A stretch of DNA of 64,000 nucleotides from the NCBI RefSeq assembly GCF_011753055.1, contig NZ_VWWJ01000028.1, positions 27,419-91,418 on the forward strand, written 5' to 3'. The translations under genes were made by a program, and so were the position numbers. The notes beneath the pieces were generated by a model. It had not been told where the DNA came from. It saw nothing but the letters and a program-made list of their open reading frames with translations, and did not search any database. Shown here piece after piece: positions 1 through 8,520 of this stretch (position 1 is the first letter of the stretch; every line of letters begins with the position of its first letter). The DNA comes from Burkholderia sp. Ax-1719. Its GTDB lineage: Bacteria; Pseudomonadota; Gammaproteobacteria; Burkholderiales; Burkholderiaceae.

Positions 1-535
1 GCCGGAACGACACCGCGCCCGCCAGTTGCAGCGACGCGCCGAACACCACGCCCGGCAGGATGTGAGCAGGCGCCCACACCAGCGCCGAAATCACGTTCAT
101 GACGAAGAACCGCCACGGCGCCATGCCGGCCATGCCCGCGACGATGGGCACCACGGCGCGCAGCGGCGCGACGAAGCGCGCCAGGATCACGCTGCGCGTG
201 CCGTGGCTGACGAAGTAGGCCTGAGCTTTATCGAGGATGGCGGGGTGCTTGCTGAACGGCCAGACGCGCGCGATCCTGTCGCGGTAACGATGGCCGAGCC
301 AGAAGCTCAGCGCGTCGCCCGCGACCGCGCCGGCGATGGCGCAGACGAACAGCCAGCCCAGATTGAGCGTGCCCGTGCCCGCGAAGGCGCCCGCGATGAA
401 CATAGCGGTGCTGCCGGGGAAGAACGTGCCGACCAGCGCGAGCGATTCCAGGAACGCCGCGACCACCACGAACGCGAGTGTCCAGCCGGGGTAATCGGCG
501 AGCAGGTGCAGCAGCTGGACGTAGGCGTGCTCCAT
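1..535 (-). CDS. DedA family membrane protein (partial)
   Basis: The minus strand reads openly from an ATG at 535 to the window edge, giving the first 178 residues. The segment FLESLALVGTFFPG near residue 30, the GDALSFWLGHRYR segment and ARFVAPLRAVVPIVAGMAG are the conserved blocks of the DedA/SNARE-associated family, whose members are inner-membrane proteins linked to lipid-carrier flipping and envelope homeostasis. Hydrophobic stretches near residues 18-38, 45-70 and 140-165 agree with this. The C-terminus lies outside the window, so it cannot be told whether this is a plain DedA protein of about 200-220 residues or the longer DedA-PAP2 phosphatase fusion. The next gene upstream on the same strand ends 221 bp away, behind a likely terminator, so this is probably its own unit. 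Confidence 0.85.
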   Translation of the reverse strand, partial: MEHAYVQLLHLLADYPGWTLAFVVVAAFLESLALVGTFFPGSTAMFIAGAFAGTGTLNLGWLFVCAIAGAVAGDALSFWLGHRYRDRIARVWPFSKHPAILDKAQAYFVSHGTRSVILARFVAPLRAVVPIVAGMAGMAPWRFFVMNVISALVWAPAHILPGVVFGASLQLAGAVSFR

Positions 536-637
536 GTCGAAGGCGTGGTGTCGTACCACGCGCAATATAACCGGCTGCGCCGATGAGCGTGCGATGCGGT
601 GTCGGCGGCAACCGGGGCGTTAATCCACGCCGCCAGG

Positions 638-681
638 AAAAACGCCCCGCGGCGCGTGCGTGGTGCATACGCGGCGGGGCG
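638..681 (-). terminator. Intrinsic terminator after the CoA-transferase gene
   Basis: CGCCCCGC at 643-650 pairs with GCGGGGCG at 674-681, and the minus strand then runs into TTTTT at 642-638. The loop (651-673) can partly pair on its own. It lies about 75 bp downstream of the stop at 757 and would end the acyl-CoA operon. Confidence 0.65.
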
Positions 682-756
682 CTGGCGTGGACCTTGATCC
701 GCAACTCCTGGTCCTGCCCGGTGCTGGCCGGTGCTGGCCGGTGTGGCCATGAGCGT

Positions 757-1983
757 TCAGATCACGCCTTTTTCCTTCAACTGCGCCAGTTGCTCGTCCG
801 AATAACCGAGCGTCGCGGCCAGCAGCTCGCGCGTGCCTTCGCCCAGTTGCGGCGGCGCGCGGCGCACCGGCATGCGTTCGCCGTCGAAGCGCCAGGGCGG
901 CGCGAGGACCGGCGTGGTGCCGCTTTCCGTATGCGGATGCGGCTGCTGCGTGACGAGACCCGCCTCGGTGGCGCGCGGCGACAGCAGCGCCTCGCGCAAG
1001 CCCGCGACCTCGCCGCACGGAATGCCCGCTTGCGCGAGACGTTCGAGCAGCAGTTTGCGCGGGCGGCTGCCCAGCTCACGCTTGAGTTCGGGCAGCAGCA
1101 CCGCGCGATTCTGCGAGCGCAGGATATTGGTCTTGTAACGCGTGTCGTCGGCGAGATCGGGTCGCTCGATCACTTCGCGCGCGAAACGTTCGAACTGGCT
1201 GTTATTGCCGACCGTGATGACGAGCGGGCCGTCCGCCGCATCGAATACGCCATACGGCACGATGGACGGATGATCGTTGCCGTAGCGCGGCGGGTCTTCG
1301 CCCATCACCAGCGCTTCCAGCCCGTAGTAAGCGGTGATCATGAGGCCGCAGTCGAACAGCGCCATTTCGATGTGACGGCCGCGGCCGCTGTGCTCGCGCT
1401 GGAACAACGCCGCGAGCATGGCCTGCGCCGAATACATGCCCGTGAAAAGATCCACGGCCGCCACACCGAATTTCAGCGGCGGCTGGCTCGCTTCGCCGTT
1501 CAGCGCCATCAGGCCCGCTTCGCCCTGCACCACGAGATCGTAGCCGGGGCGCTTCGCTTCGGAACCCGTGCGGTCGTAGCCCGAAATCGAGCAATAGATC
1601 AGACGCGGATTCTCCGCGCTCAACTGCTCGTAGCCGAGCCCGAGCTTTTCCGCGCCGCCGAACTTGAAGTTCTGCACCACCACGTCGCAGGTCTTCGCCA
1701 GATCGCGCGCGATCTGCTGGCCTTCGGGCGTTTGCAGATCGAGCGTGATCGAACGTTTGTTGCGGTTCACGCTGTTGAAGTAAGCGGTTTCGGTCTGGCC
1801 GATGCGCAAACCCCAGTCGCGCGTATCGTCGCCGCGATCGGGATGCTCGACCTTGATGACCTCCGCGCCAAGGTCGCCGAGCACCATCGCGCTCCACGGC
1901 CCCGCGAGAATGCGCGAGAGATCGAGCACGCGTACGCCCGCTAGCGGCAGGCCATTGAGCTGGCCATGGTTTTCCGTCTGCAT
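757..1983 (-). CDS. CaiB/BaiF (family III) CoA-transferase
   Basis: 408 residues from the ATG at 1983, which has GGAG about ten bases upstream; an in-frame extension to 2193 lacks such support and would overlap the upstream gene. The N-terminus LAGVRVLDLSRILAGPWSAM, the block LGAEVIKVEHPDRGDDTRDWG and the RPGYDLVVQGEAG segment carrying the catalytic Asp are typical of the CaiB/BaiF family, which moves CoA between carboxylic acids in the cytoplasm. It is last in an operon with two acyl-CoA dehydrogenases and a hydratase/dehydrogenase, so it probably activates the acid degraded by that pathway. The nearest functional parallel I can suggest is a succinyl-CoA:dicarboxylate CoA-transferase (SUGCT-like), but the substrate is inferred only from neighbours. 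Confidence 0.9.
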   Translation of the reverse strand: MQTENHGQLNGLPLAGVRVLDLSRILAGPWSAMVLGDLGAEVIKVEHPDRGDDTRDWGLRIGQTETAYFNSVNRNKRSITLDLQTPEGQQIARDLAKTCDVVVQNFKFGGAEKLGLGYEQLSAENPRLIYCSISGYDRTGSEAKRPGYDLVVQGEAGLMALNGEASQPPLKFGVAAVDLFTGMYSAQAMLAALFQREHSGRGRHIEMALFDCGLMITAYYGLEALVMGEDPPRYGNDHPSIVPYGVFDAADGPLVITVGNNSQFERFAREVIERPDLADDTRYKTNILRSQNRAVLLPELKRELGSRPRKLLLERLAQAGIPCGEVAGLREALLSPRATEAGLVTQQPHPHTESGTTPVLAPPWRFDGERMPVRRAPPQLGEGTRELLAATLGYSDEQLAQLKEKGVI

Positions 1984-2069
1984 CAGCAGGCACTCCTGAT
2001 TCGTTGTGGATGGAAAGCCGCGCCCCGGCGTGATCGGAGCGGGCTTTCCTGGCCCGGCCCAAGCCAGAT

Positions 2070-3215
2070 TCACGCCGCGGCGCTTTCCAGTGCGTTCAGC
2101 GCGATGTAACGCGCGAGATGATGATCCTCGTCGCCGAGTTGATGATCGATCATCACGAGGCGCTTGGCGTAGTGCGCGAGCGGCAGTTCCCATGTCATGC
2201 CGATGCCGCCATGCAACTGGATCGACTCTTCGGCCACGCGCGCGCCGACGCCGCCGATGGTGTACTTCGCCGCCGACAATGCGCGCTCGCGCTGCACGCG
2301 CGGCGCATCGATCGCGGCTGCCGCGTTGATGACCGCCGAACGCGATTGCTCGATATCGAGCAGCAGATCGGCCATGCGGTGCTGCAAGGCCTGGAAGCTG
2401 CCGAGCGGCACGCCGAACTGCTTGCGCGTGCGCAGATAGTCGAGCGTGAAATCGCGCGCCACGTCCATGGCGCCCAGCGCTTCTGCGGCGAGCGCGAGCA
2501 GGCCGTAGCCGCTCGCGTGTTCGAGCGTGGCGAAGCCGCTGCCCGGCGCGCCGAGCAGGGCATCCGCGCCAACCGTCACGTTGTCGAGCGTGACTTCCGC
2601 CGCGCGTCCGCCGTCGATCTTGCGATAACCGCGCACGCTCACGCCTGCGGCCGAGCGCGGAACGAGGAACAGCGAAATGCCGTTTTCGTCGAATTCATTA
2701 CCCGATGTGCGCGCCGACACTAGCAAAACATCGGCGTGTTCCGCGTGCTGCACGACGCCTTTCGCGCCTCGCAGCAGCCAGCCGTCGCCATTCTTTTCCG
2801 CACGCGTGCTCACGCGCGCGGCTTCGTAGTGCGAGCCCGGTTCGTCGTGCGCGAGCGCCGCGATCTGCGAGCCGTCGATCAGCGATGCAATGCGTTCGCG
2901 CTGCGCCTCATTGCCCGCATGCGCGAGCGAGCGGCCCACGATCAGCGTATCGAGGAACGGCTCGACCACGAGACCGCGCCCAAGCGCCTCGAACACCACG
3001 GCGACATCGAAACCCTGACCGCCGAAGCCACCATCGGCCTCGTCGAACAGCGCGCCGATCACGCCCAGATCGGCAAAACGCCGCCACATCTCCGCGCTGA
3101 AACCTTCACTGGAGCGCGCGATTTTATCGCGCGTTTCAAAACCGTACTGCTCCGAGATGAAACGATTGAGCGTATCCGCAAGCATGCGGCGGTCTTCGGT
3201 GTGCTGGAAATTCAT
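2070..3215 (-). CDS. Acyl-CoA dehydrogenase, PimD-like small subunit
   Basis: 381 residues with the usual acyl-CoA dehydrogenase order: N-terminal helical domain, central beta domain, and C-terminal helical domain with RTRKQFGVPLGSFQALQHRMADL and QLHGGIGMTWELPLAHYAKR. It uses FAD to form the alpha-beta double bond of an acyl-CoA. The opening (NFQHTEDRRMLADTLNRFI and GFSAEMWRRFADLGVIGALF) resembles the small subunit of pimeloyl-CoA dehydrogenase (PimD), and the gene lies 11 bp after a PimC-like gene, so the two products may form a heteromer. The usual catalytic Glu is not clearly placed, as is common in paired subunits. Substrate is unproven; a dicarboxylyl-CoA is the best guess. Confidence 0.88.
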   Translation of the reverse strand: MNFQHTEDRRMLADTLNRFISEQYGFETRDKIARSSEGFSAEMWRRFADLGVIGALFDEADGGFGGQGFDVAVVFEALGRGLVVEPFLDTLIVGRSLAHAGNEAQRERIASLIDGSQIAALAHDEPGSHYEAARVSTRAEKNGDGWLLRGAKGVVQHAEHADVLLVSARTSGNEFDENGISLFLVPRSAAGVSVRGYRKIDGGRAAEVTLDNVTVGADALLGAPGSGFATLEHASGYGLLALAAEALGAMDVARDFTLDYLRTRKQFGVPLGSFQALQHRMADLLLDIEQSRSAVINAAAAIDAPRVQRERALSAAKYTIGGVGARVAEESIQLHGGIGMTWELPLAHYAKRLVMIDHQLGDEDHHLARYIALNALESAAA

Positions 3216-3226
3216 CGCAAGACCTC

Positions 3227-4423
3227 TTAGAGACCGAGAATCATCTTGGAGATGATGTTCTTCTGGATTTCATTGGAGCCGCCGAAAATCGACAGCTTGC
3301 GGTTGTTGAAGTAAAGCGCGGCGGCGCTGGCGGCTTCATCGGGGCCGATGGATTCGCCATCGAAACCTTCCTGCAACGCTTCTTCGACGAACGGCGCGGC
3401 ATACGGGCCCATCGCCCGACGCAGCAGCGAGGCAATTTCCTGACGGATTTCCGTGCCGCGAATCTTGAGCATCGAGCTTTCCGCGCCCGGCACGCCACCA
3501 CCCGCCACCGCTGCAATCACGCGCAGATTGGTGGTCTTCATGTTTTCCAGATCGATCTCGACCTTCGCGAGGCGCGCGGCGAATTGCGGGTCTTGCGCCA
3601 GCGGCTTGCCATTGCGCGTGACTTTCTGCGCGGCCTGTTTCAGACGCGCGAGCGCTGCCACCGAAAAGCCCACGCCCGCGATATTGGTGCGCTCATACGT
3701 GAGCAGGTATTTCGCGTAAGTCCAGCCCTTGTTCTCCTCGCCGACGAGGTTTTCAACCGGCACGCGCACGTCGGTGAAAAACACTTCGTTAACCTCATGC
3801 TCGCCGTCGAGCGTGACGATCGGGCGCACTTCGATGCCCGGCGTATTCATGTCGATCAGCAGGAAGCTGATGCCCTCCTGCTTGCGCACGTCGGTCGCGG
3901 TGCGCACGAGGCAGAAGATCATGTTCGCGTAATGGCCGAGCGTGGTCCATGTCTTCTGGCCATTGACGACGTAGTGATCGCCCTGGCGAACCGCGGTAGT
4001 GCGCACGGCGGCGAGATCTGAACCCGCGCCCGGCTCCGAATAGCCCTGACACCACCAGTCCGAACCGTCGAGAATACGCGGCAGCCAGTAGAGTTTCTGC
4101 GCTTCGTTGCCGTACTTGATCAGCACCGGCCCGAGCATGTTCACACCGAACGGCACGATGCGCGGCGCGGCGGCAATTGCGCATTCGTTTTCGAAGATAA
4201 ACTTCTGCACGGCGCTCCAGCCAGGGCCGCCGTATTCCTTCGGCCAGTGATTCGCGAGCCAGCCCTTTTCGTTGAGGATGGCATGCCATTGCGCCATATC
4301 TTCGCGCGTGAGGTGCTGGCCGTTGCGCACCTTGCTGGCGATGCGCTGCGGCAGCCGCTCGCGCAGGAAGTCGAGCACTTCGCTGCGGAAGGCTTCTTCT
4401 TCGGCGGTAAATTTGAGGTCCAT
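3227..4423 (-). CDS. Acyl-CoA dehydrogenase, PimC-like large subunit
   Basis: 398 residues from the ATG at 4423, preceded by AAAGAG; an upstream in-frame start at 4474 would leave no gap to the preceding gene and is less likely. The text DLKFTAEEEAFRSEVLDF, WCQGYSEPGAGSDLAAVRT (FAD and substrate contact), YVVNGQKTWTTLGHYANMIF and the C-terminal FGGSNEIQKNIISKMILGL are family hallmarks, and the long HWPKEYGGPGW and TLDGEHEVNEVFF blocks fit pimeloyl-CoA dehydrogenase large subunits. It catalyses the first oxidation of a beta-oxidation round in the cytoplasm, passing electrons to ETF. Position between the hydratase/dehydrogenase gene and the PimD-like partner supports a dedicated pathway module. 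Confidence 0.9.
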   Translation of the reverse strand: MDLKFTAEEEAFRSEVLDFLRERLPQRIASKVRNGQHLTREDMAQWHAILNEKGWLANHWPKEYGGPGWSAVQKFIFENECAIAAAPRIVPFGVNMLGPVLIKYGNEAQKLYWLPRILDGSDWWCQGYSEPGAGSDLAAVRTTAVRQGDHYVVNGQKTWTTLGHYANMIFCLVRTATDVRKQEGISFLLIDMNTPGIEVRPIVTLDGEHEVNEVFFTDVRVPVENLVGEENKGWTYAKYLLTYERTNIAGVGFSVAALARLKQAAQKVTRNGKPLAQDPQFAARLAKVEIDLENMKTTNLRVIAAVAGGGVPGAESSMLKIRGTEIRQEIASLLRRAMGPYAAPFVEEALQEGFDGESIGPDEAASAAALYFNNRKLSIFGGSNEIQKNIISKMILGL

Positions 4424-4474
4424 GTTTAACTCTTTATCCGATGACGCTTGATCCGTGATTTGTTGCGTTCGCAA

Positions 4475-6610
4475 TCAAACCGTCGTGTTCAGGCTGGCGA
4501 AGTTTTCGCCGCGTTCAACCAGCTCGACGAGCAGCGGCGAGGGCTTCCAGAACAGCGGATCTTCCTTGGCGAATTCGCGGATATCGGCCAGCACTTTGGC
4601 GAGCCCCACGGTATCGGCGTAATGCATCGGGCCGCCGCGATGACGCGGAAAGCCGTAGCCGTAGAGGAAGGTCACGTCCACATCGAGCGGGCGCAGCGCG
4701 ATTTTTTCGCGCACGACGTTCGCACCTTCGTTGATCATCGCGGCCATGTAGCGGCGCAGAATTTCTTCGTCGCTGAAGCTGCGCGGCTCGATGCCCGCGC
4801 GTTCGCGTTCCGTGCGGATGATCGATTCGACTTCGGGGTCGGGCGTGCCCACGCGCGCGCCTTCCGGATAGAGATAGAAACCACGACCCGTCTTCTGGCC
4901 GAACCGGCCGCGCTCGCACAGACGGTCGGCGATCTGCACATAACGCGCTTTCGGATCGCGCGTGGCAGCGCGGCGTTTGCGCGTGGCCCAGCCGATGTCG
5001 CCGCCCGCAAGATCGACCACCTGATACGGGCCCATGGGATAGCCGAATTCGCGCACGGCCTTGTCGATCTGATACGGCGATGCGCCGTCTTCCATCAGAT
5101 GATCGGCGGCCGTGCGATACACCGCGAGAACGCGATTGCCGATAAAGCCGTCGCACACGCCCGCGCGCACGGGCACCTTGCGCAGCTTCTTCGCGAGTTC
5201 GAACGCGGTGGCCACGACATCCGCGCTGACCTGGCTCGGCACCACCACTTCCAGCAGCTTCATGATGTTGGCCGGCGAGAAGAAGTGCAGGCCGATCACG
5301 TCCTGCGGGCGCTTCACGCTGTTTGCGATGGCGTCGATGTCGAGATACGAGGTGTTGGTGGCCAGCACCGCGCCCGGCTTGCAGACGCGGTCGAGTTCGG
5401 CGAACACGGCCTGCTTGACGCCCATCTCTTCGAACACCGCCTCGATCACCAGATCGACTTGTGCGAGCGCATCGTACGAGGTGCTGCCGCTAAAGCGCGC
5501 GAGAATCGCGTCCTTCGCTTCGGGCTTCATGCGGCCCTTCGCGATCAAACCGTCGTAGACCTTTTCCACATGCGCGCGGCCGCGTGCGAGCGAGGCGTCG
5601 TCGCGCTCGATCATCGTGACGGGCAAGCCGGCGTCGAGCACGGCCACGGCGATGCCCGCGCCCATCGTGCCGCCGCCCACCACGCCGACGGTTTCAATCG
5701 CGCGCGGTTTGGCGCTTTTCGCTTCAGGCGTTTTCTGCACTTCGCGCTCGGCGAAGAAGGCGTGCACGAGGCCCGCGCGCTGCGGGCTTTCCAGGCATTC
5801 GAGGAACAGCTTGCGCTCGACGCGCTGGCCTTCCTCGAACGACTGATCGAGCGCGGCCTGCACGCAATCGACGATCTTTAGCGGCGAGAACAGACCACGC
5901 GACTTCTTCGCGGTTTCGGTGCGCGCGGCGTCGATGGCGGCCTGGGCGGCGGCGCGGTCGGCCAGCGCCTGCGCGTCGCGCGTGCGGCGCACGGGCGCGT
6001 GCGCGGCCAGCAATTCCTGCGCGTAAGCGAGACCTTCGGCGAGGATATCGTCGCTCGCCCCCACGCGATCGACGAGACCGAGTTTCAGCGCTTCCTGCGC
6101 GCCGATGTGCTTGCCGCTCAGCATCAGCGACAGCGCGGCCTCCGCGCCAATCAGACGCGGCGTGCGCTGCGTGCCGCCCGCGCCGGGCAGCAGGCCCAGT
6201 TGCACCTCGGGCAGGCCGAGCTTCGCGCCCGCCACCGCGAGGCGATAGTGGGCGGCCAGGGCGATTTCCAGACCGCCGCCGAGCGCCGCGCCATGAATCG
6301 CCGCGATCACCGGCTTGTGGCTCGCTTCGATACGGTTGCAGACGTCGGGCAGCGCGGGCGTTTGAGGCGGCTTGCCGAATTCGCGGATATCCGCGCCGGC
6401 GATAAAGTTGCGCCCCGCGCCGACGATCAGCACGGCCTGCACGGCGGCGCTCGCTTCGGCGTGCTCGATGGCGGCGGCGAGGCCGCGGCGCACATCGACG
6501 CCTAGCGCATTGACGGGCGGATTATCGATAGTGACGAGCAGCACCTTGCCGCGCAGCTCATGCGTGACGGGGGCGGCGGAAAGGGGGGATGCGGCCGGAT
6601 CGAGTGCCAT
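4475..6610 (-). CDS. Bifunctional enoyl-CoA hydratase / 3-hydroxyacyl-CoA dehydrogenase (PimF/FadB-like)
   Basis: 711 residues from the ATG at 6610, with a GGAGA ribosome site about nine bases upstream. Residues about 15-195 are a crotonase domain (NPPVNALGVDVRRGL, IAGADIREF, GAALGGGLEIALA, LPEVQLGLLPGAGGTQR, with both catalytic Glu-bearing loops). Residues about 290-700 are 3-hydroxyacyl-CoA dehydrogenase: VGVVGGGTMGAGIAVA is the NAD-binding loop and HFFSPANIMKLLEVV holds the catalytic His. It hydrates enoyl-CoA and oxidises the 3-hydroxyacyl-CoA. It is the first gene of the operon and divergent from a LysR gene. No thiolase or CoA ligase gene is near, so those steps must be encoded elsewhere. 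Confidence 0.93.
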   Translation of the reverse strand: MALDPAASPLSAAPVTHELRGKVLLVTIDNPPVNALGVDVRRGLAAAIEHAEASAAVQAVLIVGAGRNFIAGADIREFGKPPQTPALPDVCNRIEASHKPVIAAIHGAALGGGLEIALAAHYRLAVAGAKLGLPEVQLGLLPGAGGTQRTPRLIGAEAALSLMLSGKHIGAQEALKLGLVDRVGASDDILAEGLAYAQELLAAHAPVRRTRDAQALADRAAAQAAIDAARTETAKKSRGLFSPLKIVDCVQAALDQSFEEGQRVERKLFLECLESPQRAGLVHAFFAEREVQKTPEAKSAKPRAIETVGVVGGGTMGAGIAVAVLDAGLPVTMIERDDASLARGRAHVEKVYDGLIAKGRMKPEAKDAILARFSGSTSYDALAQVDLVIEAVFEEMGVKQAVFAELDRVCKPGAVLATNTSYLDIDAIANSVKRPQDVIGLHFFSPANIMKLLEVVVPSQVSADVVATAFELAKKLRKVPVRAGVCDGFIGNRVLAVYRTAADHLMEDGASPYQIDKAVREFGYPMGPYQVVDLAGGDIGWATRKRRAATRDPKARYVQIADRLCERGRFGQKTGRGFYLYPEGARVGTPDPEVESIIRTERERAGIEPRSFSDEEILRRYMAAMINEGANVVREKIALRPLDVDVTFLYGYGFPRHRGGPMHYADTVGLAKVLADIREFAKEDPLFWKPSPLLVELVERGENFASLNTTV

Positions 6611-6716
6611 GAAGCGTGTCTCCAGATTTAGGGGCCGACCGGAAGGTGCATAAGAAGGTGCATGGCCCAGGCGGCGGTTCTCCAATATTGGACTTTATTG
6701 TGTGGATGCCAAGGTT

Positions 6717-6767
6717 CATTGACAATCCCATCGTTCGTTGACATGCTGTCAAAGAATCTTTGACAAT
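6717..6767. promoter_or_regulatory. Cluster of TTGACA/TGTCAA repeats, likely LysR operator
   Basis: Between the divergent acyl-CoA operon and the LysR gene: TTGACAAT at 6719, a perfect inverted repeat TTGACA-TGC-TGTCAA at 6738-6752, the overlapping palindrome TCAAAGA-A-TCTTTGA at 6749-6763, and TTGACAAT again at 6760-6767. LysR proteins usually bind such interrupted dyads next to their own gene. The block ends 26 bp before the LysR GTG start. Confidence 0.6.
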
Positions 6768-6793
6768 CGAAGGCTTCCGGATGGGATCGGTTT

Positions 6794-7696
6794 GTGGACG
6801 TTAATGCGCTGACGCTGCTGGTGGAAATCCTCGACGCGGGCAATCTGAGCGAGGCCGCGCGCCGCCTGAAGATGAGCCGCGCGAACGTGAGCTACCACCT
6901 CAACCACCTGGAAAAATCGATCGGGCTGCAACTGGTGCGGCGCACTACGCGGCGCGTTGAGCCGACCGAGATCGGCCTGAAACTCTACGAACACGGCCGC
7001 ACGATCCAGAACGCGCTGCTGGCCGCGCACGAATCCGTTTCCACGCTAGGGCAAAGTCTGCAGGGCCGCGTGCGGCTTTCCGTGCCGAGCGGTTACGGGC
7101 AACTGGTGATGTCGGATTGGCTGATCCGCTTCAAGCGGCTCTATCCGGGCATTGTGCTCGATGTGATGTTCGAAAATCGCGTGGAAGACCTGCTGCGCGA
7201 TGAAGTCGATATCGCCGTGCGGGTGATGCACGAGCCGCCGCAGAATCTGGTGGCGCGCGATATGGGCGCGGTGAAGTACATTGCGTGCGCGTCGGCGCAA
7301 TGGGCGGCGGAGCACGGCATGCCTGAAACGCTGGAGGATCTGGCGCGCGCACCGCTCATCACCGCGACGGTGGTGGGGCGGCAATTGCGGCTGGCGGCGT
7401 ACCTCAAGGAGGCGCGCCACGAAGTATTGCTGGAGCCTTCGATTATTTCGGAGAACTTTCTGTTTTTACGCCAGGCCGTTCTGGCGGGACTGGGCGTGGG
7501 TATCGTGCCGGATTACGTGGTGCACGACGATATGCGCGCGGGCCAGGTGGTGACGTCGCTCGACGCGTGGCGTCTGAGCATTTTTGGCACGCATATGTAC
7601 ATGCTCTACATGCCGAACCGTCATCACACGCGCGCGGCGTCCACGTTTATCGACTTCGTTCTGGCTGAGGCGCAAAAGGCGGGACGCGGGGCCTGA
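6794..7696 (+). CDS. LysR family transcriptional regulator
   Basis: 300 residues beginning with GTG at 6794; the ATG at 6781 is in another frame. The N-terminus is a winged helix-turn-helix (NLSEAARRLKMSRANVSYHLNHLEKSIGLQLVRRTTRRVEPTE, residues about 15-60), followed by a LysR substrate-binding domain (residues about 90-290, including RLSVPSGYGQLVMSDWLIRF and LRQAVLAGLGVGIVPDYVV). It faces away from the acyl-CoA catabolism operon and very probably controls it and itself through the repeat cluster at 6717-6767. The inducer is likely an acid or acyl-CoA of that pathway; the sequence does not say which. Confidence 0.92.
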   Translation: MDVNALTLLVEILDAGNLSEAARRLKMSRANVSYHLNHLEKSIGLQLVRRTTRRVEPTEIGLKLYEHGRTIQNALLAAHESVSTLGQSLQGRVRLSVPSGYGQLVMSDWLIRFKRLYPGIVLDVMFENRVEDLLRDEVDIAVRVMHEPPQNLVARDMGAVKYIACASAQWAAEHGMPETLEDLARAPLITATVVGRQLRLAAYLKEARHEVLLEPSIISENFLFLRQAVLAGLGVGIVPDYVVHDDMRAGQVVTSLDAWRLSIFGTHMYMLYMPNRHHTRAASTFIDFVLAEAQKAGRGA

Positions 7697-7731
7697 ATGT
7701 GTCACGCGCCCCAGGTCCCGCGCTTACGTTC

Positions 7732-8520
7732 TTACTGACCGGTCAACTGGTTCGTCAATTCCACTGCCGGTTGCGAGGTATTGCCGCCTTGCGCGACCAG
7801 CAGGTGAATCTGGCCGGGCGCGAGTTGCGACAGCGTGCCGGCGATCGGCACCGAGGTAATCAGCCAGTCGGCGTTATTGCCCAGACTGAACGAGGCCGAC
7901 TGGAAGATCGCCGTCTTCGACCCGGCCGCTGTCACGATGGCCACATACGTGCCTCCGTTCAGATAGTTCGAATCCTGGCCGCTAGCCGGCACCGCATTCT
8001 TGAAGGCCACGCCTGCCATGGTCGGCGAGACCGTGTTGATATCGGTGTTGGGCGCGACGATATAGATGTCCAGATTCTGCGCGTTGGCCGTGGCGTTGAA
8101 GGCGCGCACGCGTGCGCTATTGGACAGCAGGCCCTTGTCGAACGGATCGTCGATCAGGCCGATATCGCCGCCGGTCAGCGCGGGCAGCGCGAGCACCGTA
8201 TATTCGTGGCCCTTGGCGACGTCGGGGAAATTGCCGCTGGCGATGGCCGTCGTTGTGCCGGTGCTGGCATACGCGACGTTGGTGTTGCCCGTGTTGATAT
8301 TCGCGAAGTTCGTGACCTGCTTGTACGCGATATTGGTTTGCAGTGCGCTGCCGTTGACGAGGAAGTCCACGTTAGGTCCGCCCGGCAGGGCATGCACGAA
8401 ATGGATTTCGGGGTTCGTCAGGCCTAGTTCCTTGCCTACGTCGCTGCCGCTGCTGCCGCCGCAGGCGGTCAATACGGCCGCTGCGCCCATAAGCGCAGCC
8501 AGAGTGCGAATCGTCTTCAT
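7732..8520 (-). CDS. DUF4397-domain lipoprotein
   Basis: 262 residues from the ATG at 8520, with GAGG upstream at proper spacing; a GTG three codons earlier is less likely. A lipoprotein signal peptide ends in LTAC with the lipidated Cys at residue 20, so the protein is membrane-anchored on the outer side. The body repeats short beta-rich units (IHFVHALPGGPNVDFLVNG near residue 40 and ARVRAFNATANAQNLDIYI near 135), the pattern of the DUF4397 family, whose function is unknown. It stands alone, convergent with the LysR gene (35 bp apart), and has a 411-bp upstream region containing an unusual run of 11-bp repeats at 8835-8873. Confidence 0.85.
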   Translation of the reverse strand: MKTIRTLAALMGAAAVLTACGGSSGSDVGKELGLTNPEIHFVHALPGGPNVDFLVNGSALQTNIAYKQVTNFANINTGNTNVAYASTGTTTAIASGNFPDVAKGHEYTVLALPALTGGDIGLIDDPFDKGLLSNSARVRAFNATANAQNLDIYIVAPNTDINTVSPTMAGVAFKNAVPASGQDSNYLNGGTYVAIVTAAGSKTAIFQSASFSLGNNADWLITSVPIAGTLSQLAPGQIHLLVAQGGNTSQPAVELTNQLTGQ

